A DNA stretch of 64,000 bases, taken from NCBI RefSeq assembly GCF_001428845.1, contig NZ_LMIU01000022.1, positions 62,001-126,000 on the forward strand. Direction: 5' to 3'. The position numbers and the translations under genes were made by a program. The DNA is from Achromobacter sp. Root83 (GTDB lineage: Bacteria > Pseudomonadota > Gammaproteobacteria > Burkholderiales > Burkholderiaceae_B). Shown here one piece after another: positions 43,330 through 51,700 of this stretch. The notes under the pieces are model-generated. The model had not been told where the DNA came from. It did not search any database and saw nothing but the letters and a program-made list of their open reading frames with translations. Each line of letters starts with the position of its first letter. Position 1 is the stretch's first letter.

Positions 43330-45668
43330 ACGCCCTGGATCATGAACTCATCGAAGAAATCCGCGACAGCGCGCGTGATTTTCTTCAACGCCGCGATCAG
43401 CGGCAGAGAAAGCGCGGCGCGGCGGGAACCGATCGCGAGTACTGGCGCGAGATCGCCTCGGTCGGCTGGCTGGGCATGAGCGTGCCCGAGGCGCTGGGCG
43501 GCCTGGGCCTGGGCTGGCACGCGATGGCCGCCGTGATGGAAGAGGCGGGCCGCGCCCAGCTCCCCGAGCCGCTCGTGGGCGCCGGTGTGCTGAGCACCGC
43601 ACTGCTGGCAGGAATCACCCCCGCGGGTGACGCCGGACAGCGCGGCCGGCTGCTCGAATCGATCTGCGACGGAACCCGGATGGTGGGACTGGCGTGGCAG
43701 GAAACCGAAGGCCAGCTCGAAGCCGGCGAGTCGGCGGGAGCCTTCGGCGTCACCGTCACCCGGCGCGAAGGCGCTTACGTCCTGAACGGAGAAAAGCGCC
43801 ACGTCGTCCCCGGCGCCGGCGTGGACGGCTGGCTGGTCACGGCCGACGGCGAACACGGCACGGCGCTCTTCTACCTGGCCGCCGGCACGCCGGGCGTCAC
43901 CGCGCAGACGCACGAGCGCGCGGACGGCGCCACGGCCTGCCATCTGGCCATCGAATCCGCCGAGGTCCCGGAAGCGGCGTTGCTGGCGCGGGAAGGCGTG
44001 CTGGACGCCGTCGACGAAGCGCTCGACTACGGCAGGCTGATGCAGTCCGCGGAGTTGGCAGGCCTGGCCCGGCAGGTGCTGGCCGATTCGGTGGCTTACC
44101 TGAATACACGCCAGCAATTCGGCCAGCCGCTGTCGTCGTTCCAGGCGCTGCAGCACCGGCTGGTGGATGCCGCCATGCAGGTCGAACTGGCCTCCAACAG
44201 CCTGCTGGACGCGCTGAACGCCATCGCGGCGGCGCCCGGCGACATCAAGGCGCGCAAGGCGGCGGCCAGCCGGGTCAAGGCCCGCGCGGCGCGCGCCGGC
44301 CTCGAAGCCGCGCGGCTGGCCATCCAGCTTCACGGCGCGATCGGCTATACCGAAGAATGCGATGTCAGCCTGTACTTCCGCAACGCGCTGCACCTGAGCG
44401 CCTGGCTGGGCAACGCCACGGCGCATCGCCAGCGGTACGGCGCGCTGGCCGCGGACCCCGCCCCGCAGGCGGACGAGGACGAAGGCGGCGACACGCCGGA
44501 TGCCGTTTTTCCCCGCGACGCGGACTGGAATGGCATGCCCGAAGCCGAGTTCCGCAAGCTGTTGCGGCGGTTTTTCCGGGCGCGCTATCCCGAGCACCTG
44601 CGGCACGTGCCGTGGCGGCTGCATTGGGACGAGATCAAGGCCTGGTACTACACCCTGTCGCGCCAAGGCTGGATCGCGCCGTCATGGCCGCGCGAACATG
44701 GCGGCATGGCGCTGTCCCCGGCGCGGCAGATCGCCTTCATCGAGGAAGCCGAACGCTACGGCGTGGCGCGCGCGCCGGACCAGGGCCTGGTCATGCTGGG
44801 CCCCATCCTGATCCGCTACGGCACGGACGATCAGCGCGCGCGCTTCCTGCCCGGCATCCTGTCGGGCGAGGCGGTCTGGGCGCAGGGCTATTCCGAGCCC
44901 AATGCCGGATCCGACCTGGCCGCGCTGCGCTGCGAAGCGCTGATCGACGGCGACGAGCTGGTGGTGACGGGACAGAAGACCTGGTCCACGCTGGCGCAGG
45001 ACGCCACCCACATGTTCATGCTGGTGCGCACCGACAAGACCGTCAAGAAACAGGCGGGCATCAGCTTCCTGCTGGTGGACCTGAACAGCCCGGGCGTCAG
45101 CCGCCGGCCCATCAGGACGCTGTCGGGCCACGAGGAATTCTGCGAGGTGTTCTTCGACCAGGTGCGCGTGCCGCGCGCCAACCTGGTCGGTGAGCTGAAC
45201 GCGGGCTGGGGCATCGCCAAGGCGCTGCTGGGCTTCGAGCGCCTGTTCAGCGGCAGCCCCAAGCACGCCAGCCACGCCTTGCAGCAGATCTTCAGCATCG
45301 CGCGCCAGCGGGGCCTCCTGACCGACGCGGCGTTCGCCGACCGGCTGGCGGAACTGCGGCTGGACAGTGCGGACCTGACCTCCATGTACCGCGTCTACGC
45401 GGACATGGCCCGCGCCGGGCGTCCGCTGCCGCCAGAGCTGTCGCTGTTGAAGATCTGGGCGACGGAAACGCATGAACGGCTGGGCGCCCTGCTGATCCAG
45501 ATCGCCGAGGAGTACGGCGGCGCGGCAATGCGGCTGGGCTACGGCAACGGCAACGTGCATGCCCTGGCGCCCTACGTCAACGCGCTGGCGGCGACCATCT
45601 TCAGCGGCACCAACGAGATCCAGCGCAACATCTACGCCAAGCAGGTGCTGGGCCTTCAGGGCGCGTGA
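43326..45668 (+). CDS. fused double acyl-CoA dehydrogenase
   Basis: A 780-residue protein made of two acyl-CoA dehydrogenase units; the normal length is about 380. The first half (residues ~1-380) has the C-terminal helical domain hallmark FGQPLSSFQALQHRLVDAA and QLHGAIGYTEE but a degenerate FAD segment. The second half (~400-780) has the full FAD motif YSEPNAGSDLAALRCEA and FSGTNEIQRNIYAKQVLG. Pairs of this type (one FAD-competent, one not) normally occur as two genes forming heterotetramers; here they are one chain. It oxidises an acyl-CoA to enoyl-CoA for the neighbouring hydratase. Confidence 0.9.
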   Translation: MNALDHELIEEIRDSARDFLQRRDQRQRKRGAAGTDREYWREIASVGWLGMSVPEALGGLGLGWHAMAAVMEEAGRAQLPEPLVGAGVLSTALLAGITPAGDAGQRGRLLESICDGTRMVGLAWQETEGQLEAGESAGAFGVTVTRREGAYVLNGEKRHVVPGAGVDGWLVTADGEHGTALFYLAAGTPGVTAQTHERADGATACHLAIESAEVPEAALLAREGVLDAVDEALDYGRLMQSAELAGLARQVLADSVAYLNTRQQFGQPLSSFQALQHRLVDAAMQVELASNSLLDALNAIAAAPGDIKARKAAASRVKARAARAGLEAARLAIQLHGAIGYTEECDVSLYFRNALHLSAWLGNATAHRQRYGALAADPAPQADEDEGGDTPDAVFPRDADWNGMPEAEFRKLLRRFFRARYPEHLRHVPWRLHWDEIKAWYYTLSRQGWIAPSWPREHGGMALSPARQIAFIEEAERYGVARAPDQGLVMLGPILIRYGTDDQRARFLPGILSGEAVWAQGYSEPNAGSDLAALRCEALIDGDELVVTGQKTWSTLAQDATHMFMLVRTDKTVKKQAGISFLLVDLNSPGVSRRPIRTLSGHEEFCEVFFDQVRVPRANLVGELNAGWGIAKALLGFERLFSGSPKHASHALQQIFSIARQRGLLTDAAFADRLAELRLDSADLTSMYRVYADMARAGRPLPPELSLLKIWATETHERLGALLIQIAEEYGGAAMRLGYGNGNVHALAPYVNALAATIFSGTNEIQRNIYAKQVLGLQGA

Positions 45669-45696
45669 CAACGATAAAGATAACGACAACGACAAC

Positions 45697-45716
45697 GCGC
45701 CGGCCCGGGCCGGCGC
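45697..45716 (+). repeat. 20-bp perfect palindrome
   Basis: GCGCCGGCCC followed by its exact reverse complement, between the dehydrogenase stop and the Bug receptor gene, just after an AT-rich run of AACGA-type repeats. It could fold as a strong hairpin in the transcript (no T-run follows) or be a protein site. Confidence 0.7.
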
Positions 45717-45732
45717 ATCAGGAGAGAGACAA

Positions 45733-46705
45733 ATGAAGAAAACAACCGCATTGACGGTGGCGGCAATGATCCTGGGCGCCGCGGCCGCGCCCGCCTCCCA
45801 TGCCGCGCAGCCCTGGCCCAGCCAGCCCATCCGCCTGATCGTGCCCTACCCGCCCGGCGGTTCGGTGGACAACCTGGCGCGCCTGCTGGCGCCGGCCCTG
45901 GGCGAGCGCCTGGGCCCAGACCATCGTGATCGAGAACAAGGCCGGCGCCAGCGGCACCATCGGGGTCGACGCGACCGTGCGCGCCGCGCCCGACGGTGGC
46001 ACCTTCGGCTTCGGCGTGCCGGGCGCCATCACGGGCCTGCCCCACGTCATGAAGGTTCCGTATGACGTGGCCAAGATCCAGTACGTGTCGCTGGTGGCGC
46101 GCATCCCGCAGGTGATCATGGTCAACCCGTCGCTGCCGGATTCCACGCTGGCGGCGTTCGTGGCCAGCGCCAAGCAGCAGCCCGGCAAGTACAACTACGG
46201 GTCCGCGGGCAACGTCACCACGCCGCACCTGGGCGGCGAACTGCTCAAGCAGCAGACCGGCATAGACATCATGCACGTGCCCTACAAGGGCGCCGCGCCC
46301 GCCGTGACGGCCCTGCTGGCCAACGAGGTGCAGATGTTCCCCGGCGACGCGTCCGCGGCGCTGGGCTTCATCAAGGCCGGCAAGCTGCGCGCGCTGGCCG
46401 TGGCCAGTCCCGAGCGCTTCGAGGGACTGCCCGCCGTACCCACCACCAAGGAGGCCGGCTTTCCCGGCCTCATCGTCGAATCCAACTACGGGATCATCGC
46501 GCCCACCGGCACGCCCAAGGACATCGTGGACAAGATGTCGGACGCCATCGCGAAGTCGCTGGCGGACCCCGCCCTGCGGCAGAAGATGATCGATCAGGGC
46601 GCCATCCCGGTGGCCACCACGCCGGACGCCTACCGCGCGCTGATGGAAGCGGAATCGAAGAAATGGGGCGAGGTCATCCGGCGCGGCAAGCTGGGCCTGG
46701 AATAA
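45733..46705 (+). pseudogene. Bug-type substrate-binding protein, frameshifted
   Basis: The gene opens with a signal peptide (MKKTTALTVAAMILGAAAAP...) and PIRLIVPYPPGGSVDNLARLLAP, the normal start of a Bug receptor, but at 45915-45917 one extra C in GGGCCCAG shifts the frame. Removing it restores LGQTIVIENKAG and an intact 323-residue protein ending KWGEVIRRGKLGLE. All downstream motifs are well kept (HVPYKGAAPAVTALL), so the break is recent or a sequence error. It is the fifth gene of the CoA operon and would bind its substrate in the periplasm. Confidence 0.88.
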
Positions 46706-46774
46706 CGCCATGGCCGGGCGCTTTTGCCGTACGCTTATGCCGATTTCCACGCCTGCCAACTTCCGCCTTCGACC

Positions 46775-47737
46775 ATGCCATCTGCTAAAGCCACGGGCCT
46801 GAGCCTGGACCTGACCGCCGACCTGCACAAGTGGCGGGCATTCCTGGCCATCGCGGAACTGGGCAGCATCACGCGCGCCGCGCTGTACCTGGACCAGGAC
46901 CAGTCGGTGCTCAGCCGCCGCATCAACGCGCTGGAACGCGAGTGCAACGCGCGGCTCTTCAACCGGACCGGCCGCGGCGTCCACCTGTCGGAAGTGGGCG
47001 AACGCCTGTTCCCGCTGGTGCAGACGCTGCTGAACGATGCCGAAAGGCTGGAGCTGGAACTGAACGGCGAGGCCCGCGAGCCCGCCGGCGAGGTCACGCT
47101 GGGGCTGCTGCCGTCAACGGCGCATCCCCTGATCCGCCGGCTGTTCTCGCGGCTGCGCAAGCAGTTTCCCAAGGTGCACCTGAAGATCCTGGAGGGCTCC
47201 AGCGGCCAGATCGAAGAATGGCTGACCGACAGCCGCGTGGATATCGCCATCCTGTACCGCTACGGCGACAAGTGCCCGCCGGGCGAACAGGCGCTGGCCT
47301 ACGTGGATTCCTATCTGGTCGGCGCGGCGGGCGATGCCCGCACCCAGGCCGGAGAAATCACCTTCGACAAGCTGGACGGCCTGCCCTTTATCCTGCCCGG
47401 CGCCCCCAACGGCCTGCGCAACGCGCTGGACGGACTGGCGCGGGCGCGCAAGATCACCATCGCGCCCCTGATCGAGGCCGACTCGCTGCCGCTGATGAAG
47501 TCCATCGTCGAACACGAAAAGATGTACACCGTGCTGCCGTTACACGCCGTCTGGCAGGAGGTGCAGGAAGGCCGGCTCAGCATCGCCGCGCTGCGCGATC
47601 CCACCATGAGCCGGATCATCTCGATGGCGTTCTCGCGCTCGAAGGGGCCGGGCCGCACCGTCATGGAAGTGGCGGCGCAGATCGAGACCCTGGTGCGCGA
47701 GATCGGCGGAGAAGGTGTCTGGCACGCCAGCCCCTGA
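46775..47737 (+). CDS. LysR-family transcriptional regulator
   Basis: A 320-residue LysR protein. HTH residues are in KWRAFLAIAELGSITRAALYLDQDQSVLSRR, shown in part as ELGSITRAALYLDQDQSVLS; the effector domain follows from about residue 100. Start at 46775 (MPSAKATGLSLD) is preferred over an upstream in-frame codon since it leaves a short tail before the HTH. It is the last gene of the CoA/Bug operon on the plus strand and converges with the amidohydrolase operon; it may control either or both. Confidence 0.88.
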   Translation: MPSAKATGLSLDLTADLHKWRAFLAIAELGSITRAALYLDQDQSVLSRRINALERECNARLFNRTGRGVHLSEVGERLFPLVQTLLNDAERLELELNGEAREPAGEVTLGLLPSTAHPLIRRLFSRLRKQFPKVHLKILEGSSGQIEEWLTDSRVDIAILYRYGDKCPPGEQALAYVDSYLVGAAGDARTQAGEITFDKLDGLPFILPGAPNGLRNALDGLARARKITIAPLIEADSLPLMKSIVEHEKMYTVLPLHAVWQEVQEGRLSIAALRDPTMSRIISMAFSRSKGPGRTVMEVAAQIETLVREIGGEGVWHASP

Positions 47738-47759
47738 TGGCGTGGCGGCGGCCCGGCGC

Positions 47760-48713
47760 CTACGCGAAGCCGTAGAGCCGCGCGGGATTGTCCACCCACA
47801 CCTTCTTGCGCAGCGCGTCGTTACCCAGCCAATCGTGCGCCAGGTCGACGAGCGCATCGGCCGAGGGCGCGGCGGCGCCCATGCGCACGAAGGGCCAGTC
47901 CGACCCCCACAGCACCTGATCGGGATTGGCGGCGACGCAGGCATCGTGGATGAAGTGCGCGTTCTCGTAATCGGGTGCGGCCCCGACGCGGCACACCGTC
48001 AGCTTCATCCAGATCCGTCCGTCCGCCAAAAGCCCGCGAAGCAGCTGGAAGACCGGATCGTGATCGCCGCGCGCCGGGACGAGGCTGCCCAGGTGGTCGA
48101 TGACCAGCGGCAGGTCCAGCCCGGCCAGCGCCGGCAGATGGCGCAGATAGGTATCGCACGGCGCCCAGAGCTGCGCGTGCAGGCCGTGGCGCTTCATGCG
48201 GGGCGCAAGTGCCGCGACCTGGTCGAAGCCGACGCTGCCCGGAAACAGATTGCCGGCGGGGTCGCGCGCCTCGACAAAGCGCAGGCCGCGCACGCCCCCT
48301 TCGTACAGGGACTGCAACTGCGCATCCGTGACCGACGGATCCGCCACGGCAATCCCCCGCAATCGGTCGCCGCCCTGCTGCAAGGCATCCAGCAGCGCGT
48401 CCGGGTTCGTGCCGTAGGGCGCCGGTTGCACCAGCACGCCGCGCGCCGCGCCCAGTGTGTCCAGCATGCGCAGATAGCGCGCGGCCGCGGCATCCGGCGC
48501 GGCATAGGACGACGGGTGCTGCAAGGGAAAGCGCTCGTAGGGGCCGAACACATGGCAATGCGTGTCGCACGCCCCGTCGGGCAGCGCGTGACGGGGCGTC
48601 ACGGGCATGCGCGGCGTCTCGACGCTGGCGGGGACGTAGGGCGCGGCCTGAGGGGCAGCGTCCCCGTCGCGGCTGGCGGCGGTGTTCTTGTCGCGGCTGG
48701 TGGCGGTGTTCAT
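47760..48713 (-). CDS. amidohydrolase (Amidohydro_2; pyrone-dicarboxylate-lactonase-like)
   Basis: A 317-residue metal-dependent hydrolase. The HxH motif is in ACDTHCHVFGPYERFPL, with a further metal/active-site stretch VIDHLG and the C-terminal Asp in VLWGSDWPF. These features match the Amidohydro_2 group that includes 2-pyrone-4,6-dicarboxylate lactonase. About 40 disordered residues precede the domain, with the near repeat ATSRDKN / AASRDGD. Its ATG overlaps the previous gene's stop (ATGA). Last gene of a six-gene minus-strand operon; it probably opens a ring lactone or cleaves an amide in an aromatic-type degradation route. Confidence 0.85.
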   Translation of the reverse strand: MNTATSRDKNTAASRDGDAAPQAAPYVPASVETPRMPVTPRHALPDGACDTHCHVFGPYERFPLQHPSSYAAPDAAAARYLRMLDTLGAARGVLVQPAPYGTNPDALLDALQQGGDRLRGIAVADPSVTDAQLQSLYEGGVRGLRFVEARDPAGNLFPGSVGFDQVAALAPRMKRHGLHAQLWAPCDTYLRHLPALAGLDLPLVIDHLGSLVPARGDHDPVFQLLRGLLADGRIWMKLTVCRVGAAPDYENAHFIHDACVAANPDQVLWGSDWPFVRMGAAAPSADALVDLAHDWLGNDALRKKVWVDNPARLYGFA

Positions 48714-49321
48714 GAATGCCCCCTGCCCAGCGGCGCCAGCTGGCTGAGCGACGGCCCGCCGTCCTGTTGCGGCGTGTCCAGCGGCGCGGGCGCATCGTCC
48801 GGCATCGGGATCTCGTGCGCGTTCAGCGTCATGGACACCATGGTGTAGTAGCCGATGACGGCCGTCAGTTCCACCACGCCCAGCGCGGCCCAGCGCTCCA
48901 CCGCCTGCGCGTACAGGCCGGGCGCCACCTGTCCGGTTTCCTGAAGCTGGCGCGAAAACTCGTAGACGACTTCGTCGTCGCGGTTGTCGAAGACCGGCGT
49001 GGCACGCGCCTGGATAGCGTCCAGCACCGCATCCGGAATACCGGCGGCCCGGGCGGCCTGCGCGTGAATGTGCCATTCGATCTGGCTGTTCCAGCGGCGC
49101 GCCGTCACCACGATGGCGAGTTCGCTGACGCGGGGCGGCAGGCTGGTGCCAAAGCGCAGCAGCGCGCCCAGCGCCTGCCAGCGCTCGGCCAGTTCCGGGC
49201 TGTGCAGCGCGGCGCGCAAGGGGCCGACCAGGCGGCCGCGCGGGCCGGAGACGATCTTCTCGTACACGCGCTTCTGGTCGTCGGTCATGCTGTCGGGAGT
49301 GGGCAGCGGGATACGGCTCAT
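48710..49321 (-). CDS. carboxymuconolactone decarboxylase family protein
   Basis: A 203-residue AhpD/CMD-fold protein. The core has LPPRVSELAIVVTARRWNSQIEWHIHAQAARAAGI (in part WNSQIEWHIHAQAARAAGI), which carries EWxxH where AhpD-type proteins have a CxxC; the absence of that cysteine pair suggests a non-redox role, as in true decarboxylases. The C-terminal ~20 residues are Asp/Pro/Gln-rich. It overlaps the amidohydrolase start by 4 bases and follows the GST gene by 13 bases. Confidence 0.85.
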   Translation of the reverse strand: MSRIPLPTPDSMTDDQKRVYEKIVSGPRGRLVGPLRAALHSPELAERWQALGALLRFGTSLPPRVSELAIVVTARRWNSQIEWHIHAQAARAAGIPDAVLDAIQARATPVFDNRDDEVVYEFSRQLQETGQVAPGLYAQAVERWAALGVVELTAVIGYYTMVSMTLNAHEIPMPDDAPAPLDTPQQDGGPSLSQLAPLGRGHS

Positions 49322-49334
49322 CGTCGTCCTCTTC

Positions 49335-49949
49335 TTACGGGGTGTCGTCGGGCTGGCTGCGCATCACCGACGGGCGGGCGGAAAAGCGCTGGTGCCAGGC
49401 CGCCAATGCCGGGTGGCCGTCGCGCCAGGGAATATCCGGAAAACGATAATCCATGTACGACAGCGCGCAACCGATGGCGATCAGCCCCAGGTCGAAGCCG
49501 CTGGCCTGCAGCGCGGGCGCCTCGGCTTCCAGCGCGGCCAGCACCGCATCGGTCTTCAGCGCGAAGACGTCCAGCCATGCCGCCGTCTGCCTTTCCGCGG
49601 GCTTGTTGCGTTCCTGGCGGAACAGCAGCAGCGCATCCAGGAAGCCGTCGCCCAGGGCCTGGCGGCGCTCGGCCACGAGGCGTGCCTTGGGTTCCGAAGG
49701 CAGCAGGCCGCTGCCCGCGATACCGTCCAGCCAGGCGCAGATGACGCGCGAGTCGTACACCGCCGTGCCGTCGTCCAGCACCAGCGTGGGCAGCTTGATC
49801 AGCGGGTTGTCGCGCACCAGGTCCAGGTTGGGCTTGTCCATCGCGACGGGCGTGCGCACCAGCGTCACGCGGTCTTCGATGCCGGCCTCGTAGAGGACGA
49901 TCATCACCTTGCGCACGAAAGGCGAACGCGGCGACCAATGCAATTTCAT
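49335..49949 (-). CDS. glutathione S-transferase family protein
   Basis: A 204-residue GST. N-terminal thioredoxin-like domain: MKLHWSPRSPFVRKVMIVLYE with the Ser that activates glutathione, NPLIKLPTLVLDDG (cis-Pro) and YDSRVICAWLD for the gamma-Glu contact. The C-terminal helical domain ends RFSARPSVM. Such GSTs in ring-cleavage operons act as maleyl/haloacid isomerases or dehalogenases; here the substrate is unknown. Start 49949 is chosen because the family begins at this Met-Lys-Leu. Confidence 0.88.
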   Translation of the reverse strand: MKLHWSPRSPFVRKVMIVLYEAGIEDRVTLVRTPVAMDKPNLDLVRDNPLIKLPTLVLDDGTAVYDSRVICAWLDGIAGSGLLPSEPKARLVAERRQALGDGFLDALLLFRQERNKPAERQTAAWLDVFALKTDAVLAALEAEAPALQASGFDLGLIAIGCALSYMDYRFPDIPWRDGHPALAAWHQRFSARPSVMRSQPDDTP

Positions 49950-49987
49950 CGATAGGCTCCCTGTGGGTTCATAGTCATGGATGGCGT

Positions 49988-50632
49988 TCAATGGCCCTGC
50001 GCGGGCCGCACCGTCGGGTCATTGACCGCGTCCGGCGCGCGCATCTGGAACAGGTCGCTGGTGTGCGCGTACCAGCCGGCCCCATGCATGCGGCCCAGCA
50101 GGCGCAGCGCGGGCGTGTCCACATAGAATTTCTCGGGGTTCAGCAAGGCGTCGTCGCGCAGGTACAGCCCCACCACGCGCGCCAGCACGATCACGCGCTG
50201 CGGCGCCGCGTCCAGCACCTGCCACACCCTGCATTCCAGGGCGGCCGGGCTTTGCGCGATGCGCGGCGGATCCACGATCAGGGACGGTTCGGCCACGAGT
50301 CCCGCGCGCGCCAGCTCGTCGATGCTGGCCTCGTAATCCAGGCTGGTGTGGTTCATCTGCTCGGCCAGTTCGGCCGACACCAGGTTGATCACGAACTGCC
50401 CCGTTTCCAGGATGTTGCGTGAGGTGTCCTTCAGTTCCCCGCCGCGCGGACCGATGCCCAGCGCGACGATGGGCGGATCGCTGCTGACCACATTGAAGAA
50501 AGAGAACGGCGCGGCGTTGAGCGCGCCCTGCGCCGACTGGCTGACCACCCAGGCGATGGGCCGCGGAACGACCACGCTGGAAAGCAGCTTGAAGGCGTCG
50601 GCCGGGGCCAGCTTGCTGAAATCGAAGTTCAT
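49988..50632 (-). CDS. flavin reductase family protein
   Basis: A 214-residue FMN-binding split-barrel protein. It has PRPIAWVVSQSAQGALNAAPFSFFNVVSSDPPIVALGIG (in part NAAPFSFFNVVSSDPP), diagnostic of the flavin reductase/DIM6 group. It may reduce FMN for a monooxygenase, but no monooxygenase is encoded in the operon, so it could itself be a small oxidoreductase. It follows a Bug receptor gene by 37 bases and precedes the GST by 38. Confidence 0.88.
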   Translation of the reverse strand: MNFDFSKLAPADAFKLLSSVVVPRPIAWVVSQSAQGALNAAPFSFFNVVSSDPPIVALGIGPRGGELKDTSRNILETGQFVINLVSAELAEQMNHTSLDYEASIDELARAGLVAEPSLIVDPPRIAQSPAALECRVWQVLDAAPQRVIVLARVVGLYLRDDALLNPEKFYVDTPALRLLGRMHGAGWYAHTSDLFQMRAPDAVNDPTVRPAQGH

Positions 50633-50669
50633 GGGGTGGGCGCCCTGCGCGGCGGGATAGGGGTCGTGT

Positions 50670-51647
50670 TCATTTGGCCAGCAGCCCCAGCGTGCCCAGC
50701 AGGCGCTGCATGTCGGCGCGGTCCTTCTGGACGTAGGCGTCGGCGTCCTTCGGGGACAGCGCCATCAACTCTATCGCCTGGTCCTGCATGACGCGGCGGT
50801 AGTCCGGGTCCTCGTTCACGCTCTGGACGGTGCCGCTCAGCTTTTGCACGATCCCGGCGGGCGTGCCGGCGGGCGCCGCCAGGCTGTACCAGGTGGCCGC
50901 CTGCGCGCCCCGCACCCCGGCCTCGTCCAGGGTGGGCACGTCCGGCAGCAGGGTCGAGCGCTTGTCCGCCGCGTAGGCCAGTGGCACCAGCCGGCCCTGC
51001 CGGATGAACGGCAGGCTGGCCGACAGGTTCAGCATGGCCAGGTCGATCTGCCCGCCCACTGCGTCATTGATCGCGGGCGACGCGCCGGCATAGGGAATGT
51101 GATTGAGCTGCACATGCGCGGCCTGCTGGAAGAGTTCCGCCCCCAGGTGGGTGGCGCCGCCCATCCCGGCCGACCCGTAGCTGAGCTTGCCGGGTTCCGC
51201 CTTGGCGCGGGCGATCAGGTCCGCCACCGTCTTGATGCCGCGCGACGGATTGACCACCAGCATGATGGGCTGCACCGCCACGACCGAGCAGAACTCAAAA
51301 CCCTTGATGCCGTCATAAGGCGTCTTCTGCATCAGCGGCGTCACGACATGGCCCGCGGACGTGCCCAGCAGCAGGGTGTAGCCGTCGGGCTTGGCCCGAG
51401 CCACGAAGCCCGTGCCGATGGACGCGCCGCCGCCGGGCTTGTTCTCCACCACCACCGGCTGGCCCAGGCGCTTTTCCAGCGCGCGCGCCAGGCTGCGCGC
51501 CACGACGTCGGCCGGCCCCCCGGCCGCGTAAGGATTGATCAGCGTGATGGGGTGGTCCGGATAGCCAGCCGCCACGGCGGCGGGCGCGGACACGGCGGAC
51601 AGGATGGCGGCGGCCGCCGCAAGCAGGGATCGGAGCATCGATGGCAT
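50670..51647 (-). CDS. Bug-type substrate-binding protein
   Basis: A 325-residue periplasmic receptor: signal peptide to about residue 27 (PAAVAAG), opening PDHPITLINPYAAGGPADVVAR, VVENKPGGGASIGTGFVARA, and HIPYAGASPAINDAVGGQID. Second gene of the six-gene minus-strand operon; its paralogue lies 53 bases upstream. Two receptors in one operon suggest uptake of related acids or a binding-sensing pair. No TctAB membrane genes are near. Confidence 0.92.
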   Translation of the reverse strand: MPSMLRSLLAAAAAILSAVSAPAAVAAGYPDHPITLINPYAAGGPADVVARSLARALEKRLGQPVVVENKPGGGASIGTGFVARAKPDGYTLLLGTSAGHVVTPLMQKTPYDGIKGFEFCSVVAVQPIMLVVNPSRGIKTVADLIARAKAEPGKLSYGSAGMGGATHLGAELFQQAAHVQLNHIPYAGASPAINDAVGGQIDLAMLNLSASLPFIRQGRLVPLAYAADKRSTLLPDVPTLDEAGVRGAQAATWYSLAAPAGTPAGIVQKLSGTVQSVNEDPDYRRVMQDQAIELMALSPKDADAYVQKDRADMQRLLGTLGLLAK

Positions 51648-51700
51648 GGTCGTTCCACTCGAATGGGTAGGCGTGAATTGGCGGGAAGGCGAGGCGGGGC

